A stretch of DNA of 63,721 bases from Actinomycetota bacterium (GTDB taxonomy: Bacteria; Actinomycetota; Humimicrobiia; Hakubellales; JAMDDV01), in NCBI GenBank assembly GCA_023488455.1, contig JAMDDV010000017.1, positions 1-63,721 on the forward strand, given 5' to 3'. This document shows, one piece after another, positions 1 through 7,311 of this stretch (position 1 is the first letter of the stretch; the number at the start of each line of letters is the position of its first letter). A program made the translations under genes and the position numbers. Below the pieces are notes generated by a model, which saw only the letters and a program-made list of their open reading frames with translations, was not told the origin of the DNA and ran no database searches.

Positions 1-222
1 CCATTCAATGAGCTGTGGACAAGAGATCTGGTTACTTGGGTACCGGAAATTGATCCTAAGAATGGTCACCTTTCTTTCCCGACAGGTCCAGGCTTGGGCA
101 CTGACCTAAATATGGATGTGGTTCTTGCCCATCCCTATAATCCAAATGCTTATTTCGATCTCCATCAGGAAGGGTGGGAGAAACGTACGGGGGTTCGACC
201 AGGAGATGCAAAGCAGGCCTAA
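1..222 (+). CDS. Enolase superfamily (mandelate racemase/muconate lactonizing type) protein, 3' end only
   Basis: Frame 1 is open from the left edge to a TAA at 220-222 and gives the last 73 residues of a protein. The stretch FPTGPGLGTDLN matches the C-terminal 'P-x-GPGLG-x-x-(L/I)' signature that closes the barrel in sugar-acid dehydratases of the mandelate racemase branch of the enolase superfamily. The catalytic Lys/His and metal ligands lie outside the window, so the substrate cannot be stated. A URO-D-like gene follows 84 bases later on the same strand, which suggests co-transcription. Family call is good; dehydratase function is inference. Confidence 0.75.
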   Translation, partial: PFNELWTRDLVTWVPEIDPKNGHLSFPTGPGLGTDLNMDVVLAHPYNPNAYFDLHQEGWEKRTGVRPGDAKQA

Positions 223-305
223 TAATGAGTTAGCCAATCTTGAGACAAGTTTTTTTGAGTCTGCCGGGCTTGGCTGCGAGTAAGAGTAAAGAGAGTAACA
301 GCCAT

Positions 306-1460
306 ATGAAGTTTGACGAGAACCTAAGATTAGCCTATGAGGAGCGGGTAAGAAAAGCTGTCCCCAAGTTTGAGCGGGTGTTTAGAAGCGAAAGCTCAGC
401 TCAGCCGCCGGTAGTGGTTGTCATCCAATCTTACTGGTCATGCGGTTCAGACAAGAGCCAAATGCCAGAGGATTACTATAATAATCCCGCCAGTATGCTT
501 AAATATCAGGAGTATGGAATTAAACTGCACCTTGAGAATCTTGATGATGATTATGTGCCCTATCTTGTACCATGGTATGGAACTGGAGTACTTCCTTCGG
601 GTTTTGGCTGTGAAATTAGGTTTCTCGAAAAGCAAGGGATGGACCCAGTTGTAGCAGGTCCATGCGTTACCGGTAATGATGATATAGCTAAGTTGAGACT
701 GCCAAACCCATATAAGGATGGAATAATGCCAAGAGTATTGGAAACTATAGATTTTATGCGTGAAAATAGCGAGATTCCTGTGAGTCTAACTGATATTCAA
801 GGTCCTCTTGACACTTTGGGGTTAATGTGTGGACATGAGCGACTTTTTACCTTGATGTATGATGATCCTAAAACGGTACATTATCTCTTTGAGCTTGTAA
901 CGGAGGCGCTTATTGATTGGATAAAGGTTCAAAAACAGCATACGGGCGAGTCTTTGGATGAAATAAGAGGAGTTCAGAACTTTTGGTGTCCGAAAGGTTG
1001 CGGAGTATGGATATCTGAAGATGATCTTGTTTTTCTTGGCCCCAGACAGTATGAGGATTTTGTATTTCCTTATCATTCTAAGATATTGAGGGCATTTGGA
1101 AGTGGCGTACTCCATTTTTGTGGGGATGCTTCACATCATATCCCAGCCCTTAAGTATCTCGAAAGTTTGGCAGCTATTAATTTGACGACACTTTGGGATT
1201 TTAACTGCTTGAAAAAGCTTCAAGAGCAAATCTCAGATAAAGTTATCTTAATGGTTTGGGATATAGCTCCGTTAGATGTCCAAAAATATTATGAAGGCCT
1301 TCTAGATTCGATTAATCTGGACGGTATTATTCTAGGCTTAGCAGTTGAAGAAAATATTGCATTGTCAGAGTCTGGATATATTTTAGTGGATAGAACAGAT
1401 CTTGATGCTGCAATGGAAGCGCTTAATGTTTTAAAAGCCAAGCTGTTTACCATCTCTTAA
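306..1460 (+). CDS. Uroporphyrinogen decarboxylase-like / corrinoid methyltransferase-like protein
   Basis: This 384-residue protein has the URO-D barrel pattern. The segment with LTDIQGPLDTLGLMCG, followed by 'dPe-x-vh' helices, is typical of the MtaA/MtbA/CmuA-like branch. The N-terminal RQAGR-type motif of true HemE is absent, so haem synthesis is unlikely. His270 and Cys272 (HFCGD) match the His-x-Cys zinc motif used by methylcobamide:CoM methyltransferases to activate a thiol. The frame is open back to a TTG at 240, but the ATG at 306 gives the usual family N-terminus, so I start there. It follows a sugar-acid dehydratase-type gene and is most likely catabolic. The reaction is unknown. 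A second, H-x-D member lies at 43488. Confidence 0.8.
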   Translation: MKFDENLRLAYEERVRKAVPKFERVFRSESSAQPPVVVVIQSYWSCGSDKSQMPEDYYNNPASMLKYQEYGIKLHLENLDDDYVPYLVPWYGTGVLPSGFGCEIRFLEKQGMDPVVAGPCVTGNDDIAKLRLPNPYKDGIMPRVLETIDFMRENSEIPVSLTDIQGPLDTLGLMCGHERLFTLMYDDPKTVHYLFELVTEALIDWIKVQKQHTGESLDEIRGVQNFWCPKGCGVWISEDDLVFLGPRQYEDFVFPYHSKILRAFGSGVLHFCGDASHHIPALKYLESLAAINLTTLWDFNCLKKLQEQISDKVILMVWDIAPLDVQKYYEGLLDSINLDGIILGLAVEENIALSESGYILVDRTDLDAAMEALNVLKAKLFTIS

Positions 1461-1506
1461 TATCTACTCCGTTGCAATCAGTAGTTGGTGACTGCAATTA
1501 CTGGAT

Positions 1507-1608
1507 TTAAATCCAGTGTCTTATTTTAAACCATAGTGCCATTGCAACTGCCATCAGTACCATGGAGCCAAATGAGGCGTACCAGAACCATCCGGACTCA
1601 TATAATAT
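1507..1608 (-). pseudogene. Decayed 3' end of a second corA gene
   Basis: The minus strand reads ESGWFWYASFGSMVLMAVA followed by MALWFKIRHWI and a stop. This is the last ~30 residues of CorA and aligns residue for residue with the C-terminus of the intact corA at 3967-4926 (YGWLWFASFGFMVLISLAMA then VWFRMRRWI). The similarity stops abruptly upstream of the Glu; there is no GMN motif, first membrane helix or start. The nucleotide match to the intact copy is clearly below identity, so this is an old paralogue or remnant, not a fresh duplication. The stop codon lies in a perfect 18-base palindrome at 1500-1517. Confidence 0.75.
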
Positions 1609-2027
1609 CGTGTTGATTCTACAGTTTAATTATGAAAAATAGTCCCTGACAAGGTAATTTGTAGAAGCTTTAGGATGTAGAACCAACAGCATTAATAGTT
1701 AGCCAATTTTTTCATTGAGATGTATTTAGCAATATGTTAAACGAATTCTTCCCTATGGTGCTCGAAATAATCATTCCATTTACACGGTTTGCATTTTTTA
1801 AAAAGTGCGGAAGCTGGGATATAACGCGCTAGATACTGCACCAGGTCAGTGAATTTGGTTTTAGAATAATGACCAAAATATTATTAGATCGGGATGGGGG
1901 TGGTTTAAGTAGGTATTGGTTCTGATTGGATTATTACGGAAGCGACTGCAGGAAATTCAGCTTTTATTAAGTTCTCAATTTTATGATTTAGCACACTAAT
2001 TTGCTAATTTCAAATTGATGATATTTT
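1609..2027. other. Non-coding stretch with a possible gene remnant
   Basis: About 420 bases without a supported gene. On the minus strand, 1737-1883 is open for 48 codons ending in a TAA, with a plausible protein-like sequence (FTDLVQYLARYIPASALFKK, then KPCKWNDYF), but it has no start codon and is preceded by a stop. It could be the tail of a broken gene. I do not recognise it. Nothing else stands out apart from AT-rich sequence next to the toxin gene. Confidence 0.3.
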
Positions 2028-2378
2028 TTATAATAAGTCCAGAAATGTCTTTATTGATGATCTAATTTTATTCTTCATTTCATCAGAAGTTATTTTCCCA
2101 CAAGCATTTAAAATTCTTTCTTTGGATAAAATTCTTATCTGGTGTGCCATCGCAATTGAATCTCTGTCTAACCCTGTGTCATCTGCACTTAGCAAAACCT
2201 CTGTTGGATATATTTTTCTTCCAGATTTCATTGAGGTCAGTGGAATTATCCCTAATATTGGTAAAACCTTATTTACTTCTTCAGCTGAAACTACCACGAT
2301 TGGTCTTATCTCCGCTTGTTCAGAACCCTTTACTGGGTCAAGCTTTGCCCAAAATATATTCCACTGATACTCTACCAT
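2028..2378 (-). CDS. PemK/MazF-family mRNA interferase toxin
   Basis: A 116-residue protein with the MazF/PemK layout: an N-terminal strand ending in DPVKGSEQAEIRPIVVVS (Arg-Pro before the central strand, as in the family), then IIPLTS, and a C-terminal half with DRDSIAMAHQIRILSKERI. These toxins are sequence-specific endoribonucleases that cleave mRNA in the cytoplasm when their antitoxin is lost. The ATG overlaps the antitoxin stop by 7 bases (ATGGTAG), the usual translational coupling. Length is normal and no key region is missing, so it looks intact. Confidence 0.85.
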   Translation of the reverse strand: MVEYQWNIFWAKLDPVKGSEQAEIRPIVVVSAEEVNKVLPILGIIPLTSMKSGRKIYPTEVLLSADDTGLDRDSIAMAHQIRILSKERILNACGKITSDEMKNKIRSSIKTFLDLL

Positions 2379-2644
2379 TCTGTAATTCTCCTGGAAGCTT
2401 CATTATCAGAGCTTTTAAAAGCATCCATGCTTTCGTTTAAATCCTTCATAAATAGGGGATCCTTAGACGCTTCTCTCATCTGCTCATAAAGGCGTTCTTT
2501 TTCAATTTTTCTTGAATACTGTTCTAATGCTTCTCTCACAGCTGAACTCACCGAAGCTACATAATTTTTTTTTGCATATTCTTTAAATTTTTTCATTAGG
2601 TCTTCTGGGAGAGAAAAAGTAATGTTTTTCAATTTTGTGCTCAT
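2372..2644 (-). CDS. Ribbon-helix-helix antitoxin for the MazF-like toxin
   Basis: A 90-residue acidic/basic protein beginning MSTKLKNITFSLPEDLMKKF, a ribbon-helix-helix (CopG/MetJ-type) DNA-binding start, followed by a charged helical tail that would wrap the toxin. I use the ATG at 2644 because GGAG sits six bases upstream; an in-frame TTG four codons earlier contains that GGAG and cannot be the start. It precedes and overlaps the toxin gene, so antitoxin and autorepressor is the expected role. RHH proteins are the usual partners of PemK-type toxins. Confidence 0.8.
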   Translation of the reverse strand: MSTKLKNITFSLPEDLMKKFKEYAKKNYVASVSSAVREALEQYSRKIEKERLYEQMREASKDPLFMKDLNESMDAFKSSDNEASRRITEW

Positions 2645-2865
2645 CTTATACTCCAATAATCTATTGTCTTTCCATATTTATAAAATGCAATAATATTATA
2701 CAATATTTTTAGGATATCTATACTGATCAAAAAATTTCCTTTACGGGCTGGCTATGACAAAAGTTAGACGAAACCACAGTTTATTTCGTCCATCCCTGGG
2801 CTATTTGATTAAATACAGTTCCTGATCTTAAACTACAATGCGGGACATAAAGGAACAAAAAAGGA

Positions 2866-2893
2866 TTGACAGGGATGCAATGGATGCTAAAAT
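2866..2893 (+). promoter_or_regulatory. Probable sigma-70 promoter for the HTH/PIN module
   Basis: TTGACA at 2866-2871, a 16-base spacer, and TAAAAT at 2888-2893, about 95 bases before the GTG start of the HTH gene. The -35 is perfect and the -10 is 5/6. The rest of the 2645-2988 gap, between the divergent MazEF and HTH/PIN modules, shows no gene. Confidence 0.5.
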
Positions 2894-2988
2894 AGTTCAG
2901 TGATATTTCTCACATCTATGATATAGGAAAATATACCTATGCCATGCTATATTTTCTATAGTATAGAGTTTATCAGGAGGTGACATTA

Positions 2989-3270
2989 GTGGATACACTT
3001 TTGACTCCAGAGGAGGCGGCACAGCGGCTGGCAGTGAGTCCAAAAAGCATCCGGGAATGGCTAAGACAGGGCAAACTCAAGGGAGTTAAGGCAGGTAGGC
3101 TGTGGCGGATCAGTGAGCCAGCCCTATTAGCCTTTTTGAAATATGGTCAAGGGAAGAAGCCCATGTCGCCCGAGGCCAATCCCTTCATGCAGGTTATAGG
3201 TTGTCTCTCCGGCACTCCGCTTTCTGGCGAAGAGATTGAGGGACAGCTGTACGGAGAGGATGTGAGGTAA
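2989..3270 (+). CDS. Excisionase-family helix-turn-helix protein, probable antitoxin
   Basis: A 93-residue protein whose first 50 residues are an excisionase/MerR-type winged helix (LTPEEAAQRLAVSPKSIREW, then KAGRLWRISEPALLAFLK). The C-terminal ~40 residues are variable and probably contact the partner. GTG at 2989 is chosen because AGGAGG at 2975-2980 lies eight bases upstream; the in-frame GTG at 2980 overlaps that site. The stop overlaps the next ATG by one base (TAATG). It heads a two-gene unit with a PIN-domain nuclease, so DNA-binding antitoxin and autorepressor is the best reading. A phage excisionase is less likely because no integrase is nearby. Confidence 0.75.
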   Translation: MDTLLTPEEAAQRLAVSPKSIREWLRQGKLKGVKAGRLWRISEPALLAFLKYGQGKKPMSPEANPFMQVIGCLSGTPLSGEEIEGQLYGEDVR

Positions 3271-3698
3271 TGCAAGAGCCAGTCTTTGTTGATACTTGGG
3301 GTTGGCTTTCTCTGGGTCACCGAAAGGACCCTCGGCATCAAGAATTACGCCAAATCTACAATATGCTCTGTGCTCAAAGCATTCCTATTTACACAAGTGA
3401 TTATGTTTTGGATGAGTTAATCACACTGCTCTTCAGGCGGGAGGTTTTTGCTGAAGCCCGTGCTTTTACGGAAGGCATTCTAGCGTCAACAACAAGCGGT
3501 TACCTCTCTATCGAACTGATAACTATGGAACGTTTCGAGGCCGCCTGGAACCTTCGACAACGCTTCGCAGACAAACCGGCTATATCGTTTACCGATCTTA
3601 CGTCGATGGTCGTAATGTGGGAGTTGGGAATTAAGAAAATCCTTACCCAAGACGAGCACTTTCTCCAGGTGGGAATGGGTTTTCAAAGTATACCCTAA
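3270..3698 (+). CDS. PIN-domain ribonuclease toxin (VapC-like)
   Basis: A 142-residue PIN domain. The first acidic residue is Asp8 in EPVFVDTWGWLSL; DYVLDELITLLFRR supplies the conserved Glu in the second helix, and ISFTDLTSMVVM plus ILTQDEHF supply the later acidic residues of the Mg site. Such proteins cleave tRNA or rRNA in the cytoplasm. Its ATG overlaps the stop of the HTH antitoxin by one base, so the two are translationally coupled. All four acidic positions can be seen, so the enzyme appears intact. Confidence 0.8.
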   Translation: MQEPVFVDTWGWLSLGHRKDPRHQELRQIYNMLCAQSIPIYTSDYVLDELITLLFRREVFAEARAFTEGILASTTSGYLSIELITMERFEAAWNLRQRFADKPAISFTDLTSMVVMWELGIKKILTQDEHFLQVGMGFQSIP

Positions 3699-3961
3699 TG
3701 ATGACATATATATTTCCTAATGCCTCAAATAAGAACAGAGTGGGACGAATTTATGGAATGGTGCGGAATTATCCAGTAATTTTTATTGAAGATATTAGTG
3801 AAGAGTTGCTTCTAACTGCTGGGAGATTTAAAGCGAAAAATCTGATTGCATATGCAGATGTATTTGCTGCGGCTACTACAAAAATAAAGGGTGCGGTTTT
3901 AATAACTGGTGATCCCGAATTTAAACAGATAGAAGATGAAATTGATATTTTATGGGTTTAG
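3698..3961 (+). pseudogene. Truncated PIN-domain gene (C-terminal half only)
   Basis: An 87-codon frame starts within the stop of the preceding toxin gene. Its last ~50 residues carry the C-terminal PIN motifs, with Asp in LIAYADVFAAAT and in ITGDPEFKQIE. The N-terminal strand with the first catalytic Asp and the helix with the Glu are missing; in their place is a short unrelated-looking start. I read it as a VapC-type toxin gene beheaded when the neighbouring module arrived. Translation from the ATG is possible, but the product could not form the metal site. Confidence 0.65.
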
Positions 3962-3966
3962 AAGTT

Positions 3967-4926
3967 CTAAATCCAGCGCCTCATTCTAAACCACACTGCC
4001 ATTGCAAGCGAGATTAAGACCATGAAACCAAAGGATGCGAACCATAGCCAGCCGTAGTCATATGCCATCAGGCGGAAATTCATCCCAAATAAGCCTGTTA
4101 TGAACGTGATGGGCATAAAAATTGTTGCGATCAAGGTTAACTGCTTCATTATTTTATTTAGATTATTTGAGATTGTAGATAGATATATTTCCATGGAGCC
4201 ACTTATAAGGTCGCGGTATGATTCCATCATTTCGATGATCCTTATGATGTGATCGTATATGTCGCGGAAGTAGATAATGGTCTCAGGATCAATATAAACA
4301 AAGTCTCTAGTAGTCAATTGCACAAGGATTTCGCGCTGCGGAGAAAGTACTTTTCTTAAGTGTACCAGGTTTCGTCTTAGCCCGAAAATGTAGTTCATCA
4401 CCTGCTGGTTGCTCTCAGTTACCACCTTATTTTCGATTACGTCGATATCATCATCTATCTTATCCATCACGGGGAAATATGAGTCGATAACCCGATCCAG
4501 AATGAAGTATAGAAGATAGTCAGCGCCGTTTTCGAAAAGCTTAGGGTTGGAGGACATCGATTTTTTCAAGTAGTCTATAGCTTCAATCTGTTCTTTATGG
4601 TGGGTGATAATGAAATTTTTCCCGAAGAAGATGTCCAGTTCTTCGTTGATAATTGTACCGTCCTTGTTCATATCAGCATCGAATAGGACCATGAATATAT
4701 ATCTGTCAAAATCCTCAATTTTCGGCCGCTGCTGTCCTTTGATGCAATCCTCGATGGTGAGAGGATGAAAGCCAAATGTGTCCTTGAGCACCCGGTAAAT
4801 TTCGGATTCATCCGGGTTATCTAAGTCAACCCATATAATATTCTCTTCATCTTGAAGTAGTATCTGGATTTCATCTTTATTTATCTCTTTAACTGCTCCT
4901 TTATTTTTTGCATAAGTGCTGATCAT
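3967..4926 (-). CDS. corA: CorA-family magnesium/cobalt transport protein
   Basis: A 319-residue protein with a long acidic and coiled cytoplasmic domain (residues ~1-255), then two C-terminal membrane helices. The first ends in the diagnostic Gly-Met-Asn at about residues 281-283 (LFGMNFRLM), and the second is followed by a basic tail. CorA is a homopentameric inner-membrane channel for Mg2+ (some for Co2+), gated by cytoplasmic Mg2+. Length is normal. It sits alone on the minus strand between two PIN-type toxin modules. A decayed corA tail in the same orientation lies 2.4 kb to the left. Co2+ transport would fit the B12 genes in the window but cannot be inferred from sequence. Confidence 0.9.
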   Translation of the reverse strand: MISTYAKNKGAVKEINKDEIQILLQDEENIIWVDLDNPDESEIYRVLKDTFGFHPLTIEDCIKGQQRPKIEDFDRYIFMVLFDADMNKDGTIINEELDIFFGKNFIITHHKEQIEAIDYLKKSMSSNPKLFENGADYLLYFILDRVIDSYFPVMDKIDDDIDVIENKVVTESNQQVMNYIFGLRRNLVHLRKVLSPQREILVQLTTRDFVYIDPETIIYFRDIYDHIIRIIEMMESYRDLISGSMEIYLSTISNNLNKIMKQLTLIATIFMPITFITGLFGMNFRLMAYDYGWLWFASFGFMVLISLAMAVWFRMRRWI

Positions 4927-5156
4927 TTTTCCCCCTCTTTTAAAAATAACCAGTTATGATTATACCGATATAACAGTGTCCTTTTGTTAAATTTGTTGTT
5001 AATTGGCAATTTTGAAAGTATTACTTTACAAATTCTTTAAGAAATTGTTAATTCGAGTAATATATGACAGGGTTACCTGCCTGGTTGATTTAAAATGGTG
5101 ACCACAATTATTGACATAATTTCATAAAGTGATACCATGTTTGTTGGTGATCAACC

Positions 5157-5417
5157 ATGAAGGTAACTAGCATACGTGACTTTAGAGATAAAGCTACCGC
5201 ATATTTTAAGGAAGATGAACCTATCTTGATAACACGCCATGGAAAGGTCGCAGGTTTATATATTCCGCTTGAGGATGCTGACAGCATCCCATTAGAGGTC
5301 AGGAAAGAACTTTTATATAAATTTGGCGAATATATTAGCAGAAATCTCGAAAAATCCGAAGCAAAAGAGGAAGACATAATTGCCGATTTCACCAGATTTA
5401 GAAAAGCTCGCCGCTGA
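5157..5417 (+). CDS. Phd/YefM-family antitoxin
   Basis: An 86-residue protein with the Phd/YefM fold: MKVTSIRDFRDKATAYFKED at the N-terminus (normally 'i-x-x-x-e-(f/l)-r'), then PILITRHGKVAGLYIPLEDA, the conserved strand pair with Arg-His-Gly-Lys. The C-terminal ~40 residues are charged and helical and would neutralise a toxin. A TTGACA at 5111-5116 precedes it, although the -10 is weak. The gene overlaps the following PIN-domain toxin by 38 bases. Antitoxin plus autorepressor is the expected role. Confidence 0.8.
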   Translation: MKVTSIRDFRDKATAYFKEDEPILITRHGKVAGLYIPLEDADSIPLEVRKELLYKFGEYISRNLEKSEAKEEDIIADFTRFRKARR

Positions 5418-5796
5418 CTCAAATGTGGTCCTCTCTGCGCTAATAGGTGGAAGGGCCTTAAGAGTTTTCGCCGAAGCTAATTTTGTGATAATCACAACAG
5501 AATTTAACTTGAATGAAGTCAGGCAATACACCCCAGCACTCTCGAAGAAGTATAGGATTGATCAAGAAGTGCTAGATATACAGTTTAGACTTTTAAACTT
5601 AAAACCTTTTCCAAAAGAGCACTATTCTAAGTTCATAAGCCAGGCCAGTGGCCTCATGGCAGGTAGAGACCCGAAGGATGCGGACCTATTGGCTTTAGCT
5701 TTAAAAGAGAACATCCCAATCTGGAGTAATGATAAGGACTACCAGAATACTGGAGTGAAGCTCTTAACTACAGCAGAACTCCTTGCTATGTTTTAG
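5380..5796 (+). CDS. PIN-domain toxin paired with the Phd-type antitoxin
   Basis: A 138-residue PIN-domain protein. The first acidic residue is in AADSNVVLSALIGG, the Glu is in TTEFNLNEV, and the distal pair is in GRDPKDADLLALA and WSNDKDY. The arrangement resembles the PF10130-type PIN toxins. The likely start is TTG at 5380, because GAGG lies nine bases upstream and no ATG is available before the first catalytic strand. It overlaps the antitoxin gene by 38 bases and runs tail-to-tail into a DUF72 gene seven bases away. Confidence 0.75.
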   Translation: MPISPDLEKLAADSNVVLSALIGGRALRVFAEANFVIITTEFNLNEVRQYTPALSKKYRIDQEVLDIQFRLLNLKPFPKEHYSKFISQASGLMAGRDPKDADLLALALKENIPIWSNDKDYQNTGVKLLTTAELLAMF

Positions 5797-5802
5797 TTTG
5801 AT

Positions 5803-6537
5803 TTAGGCCATAGCATTACTGATTAAATCTCTTAGTTCCAGGGCATTTTTTATGGCGAAAGCACGGTAATCGTTGTTGAAATAGCAGTATCCCTTTAAAC
5901 CTGATCTCAGCAATTTGATAATTCTGTCAGCCCAAACAGCCAGCTCGTCCATTTGATAGTCGGTTGCATAAAGAACTTCTCCACCGTGAAATCTGATGTA
6001 TGCGAAGTCAGCGGTTACCTCATATGATATTGGGTATCTTTTCGAATCTGCCTGACAGATAGCAAGGTTTTTTGAGCGAAAGATCTTATACACTTCTTCA
6101 CAAAACCAGGTTTCGTGGCGAAATTCGAAGCTATAGAAATGGTTTGGATCCAAGCAATCCAAAAACTCTTTTAAACGGTCAATATCTTTTCTTAAAGAAG
6201 GTGGAAGTTGAAAGAGGATCGGGCCAAGTTTGTGACCGAGCAAACTTGCGCCTTTAAGGAATTTTTCTACTGCATCACTGCAGTCGGATAGCCTTTTCGT
6301 ATGGGTGATGAATTTATTGGCTTTGACGCTGAATATGAAGTCATCCGGTACCGCGTTGAACCATTTTTGGTACGTTTGATCTAGAGGTTGTCTGTAAAAT
6401 GTGCTGTTAATCTCAACTGTATTGAACTGTTTTGTATAGTAGGTAAGTTTGTGCTCGCTTCCGATCTTTGCCGGGTAAAAGACTCCATTCTCCCAGTGCT
6501 TATAGGACCAACCAGATGTACCAATGAATAATTCCAT
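5803..6537 (-). CDS. DUF72 (YecE-like) protein
   Basis: A 244-residue protein covering the whole DUF72 TIM-barrel-like domain: IGTSGWSYKHWENGVFYP at the start, FNTVEINSTFYRQP, then GPILFQLPPSLRKD and SFEFRHETWF, and YIRFHGGE and YCYFNNDYRAFA near the end. The biochemical function of the family is unknown. It starts exactly where thiZ stops, with no gap (TAA then ATG), so it is the last gene of the TPP-riboswitch operon. Whether that link to thiamine is functional or just convenient placement cannot be told from sequence. Confidence 0.85.
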   Translation of the reverse strand: MELFIGTSGWSYKHWENGVFYPAKIGSEHKLTYYTKQFNTVEINSTFYRQPLDQTYQKWFNAVPDDFIFSVKANKFITHTKRLSDCSDAVEKFLKGASLLGHKLGPILFQLPPSLRKDIDRLKEFLDCLDPNHFYSFEFRHETWFCEEVYKIFRSKNLAICQADSKRYPISYEVTADFAYIRFHGGEVLYATDYQMDELAVWADRIIKLLRSGLKGYCYFNNDYRAFAIKNALELRDLISNAMA

Positions 6538-7311
6538 TTAATATTCAAGTAATTTTAATAGTTTTCCAACTAAATTTTTAAACTCAATCTTATCGGTGAT
6601 ATCTCTGTTTCTGGGCCGCGGCATGTTTACTTTGGTTTCTTCCTTTATCTTCCCCGGCCGTGCAGTCATTATGTATATTCGATCAGATAGATAGGCCGCT
6701 TCCTCTACATCATGGGTGACAAATAATATCGTTTTTTTGAACCTGTCCCAGACTTTGAGCAGCCAGTCCTGGAGCTCTGAGCGAGTGATCGCGTCCAGAG
6801 CTCCGAACGGCTCATCAAGCAGCATTACCTCTCTTCCAAGAAGGTATGTCCTTAATAGAGCAGCGCGCTGCCTCATTCCTCCCGACAATGAGGCGGGATA
6901 GGCGTTCTCAAATCCTTCCAGTCCAAATGTCGTTAGAAGTTCGCGCGCTGTCTCGATATTCTTCTTGCGATCATTCATTGAAAGCTCAAGCCCCAGGATT
7001 ACGTTATCTATTACCTTTCTCCAGGGGAGAAGCAAGTCTTTTTGAAGCATATACCCAACCATGCCTGTCTTGCCTGATATTTCCGTGCCGTTTAAATATA
7101 TATTACCGCTATCAGGTGCCTGGAGCCCGCATATTATGTTGAAAAGCGTGCTCTTCCCACACCCACTGGGACCAATTATCGAGACGAACTCCTCCTCACA
7201 TGCATGGATATTGATGTCGCCCAGCACTTCTATAAGGAGGCCGTCGAGCATATAAGATTTATGCAAGCCGACGACCTCGATTTTTACTTTCCTATCACGG
7301 CAAGAATTCAT
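6538..7311 (-). CDS. thiZ: ABC transporter ATPase, thiamine-precursor importer
   Basis: A 257-residue ABC ATPase of the nitrate/sulfonate/thiamine-precursor subfamily. It has a Walker A at residues 47-55 (GPSGCGKST), a Q-loop (YMLQKDLLLPW), the signature LSGGMRQRAALLR, a Walker B ending VMLLDEPFGALD, and the switch His in FVTHDVEEA. It energises import by the ThiX permease encoded upstream. The ATG overlaps the end of thiY by 17 bases. Assignment to thiamine precursors rests on the operon (thiamine pyrophosphokinase and TPP riboswitch), not on the ATPase itself. Confidence 0.85.
   Translation of the reverse strand: MNSCRDRKVKIEVVGLHKSYMLDGLLIEVLGDINIHACEEEFVSIIGPSGCGKSTLFNIICGLQAPDSGNIYLNGTEISGKTGMVGYMLQKDLLLPWRKVIDNVILGLELSMNDRKKNIETARELLTTFGLEGFENAYPASLSGGMRQRAALLRTYLLGREVMLLDEPFGALDAITRSELQDWLLKVWDRFKKTILFVTHDVEEAAYLSDRIYIMTARPGKIKEETKVNMPRPRNRDITDKIEFKNLVGKLLKLLEY

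Noticed and set aside
306..1460. Haem-pathway uroporphyrinogen decarboxylase (HemE)
   Set aside because: The N-terminal RQAGR substrate motif is missing and no other haem gene is nearby.
2980..3270. Excisionase-like HTH gene as sign of a prophage or integrative element
   Set aside because: No integrase, attachment repeats or phage genes are nearby, and the gene is coupled to a PIN toxin gene, which explains it better.
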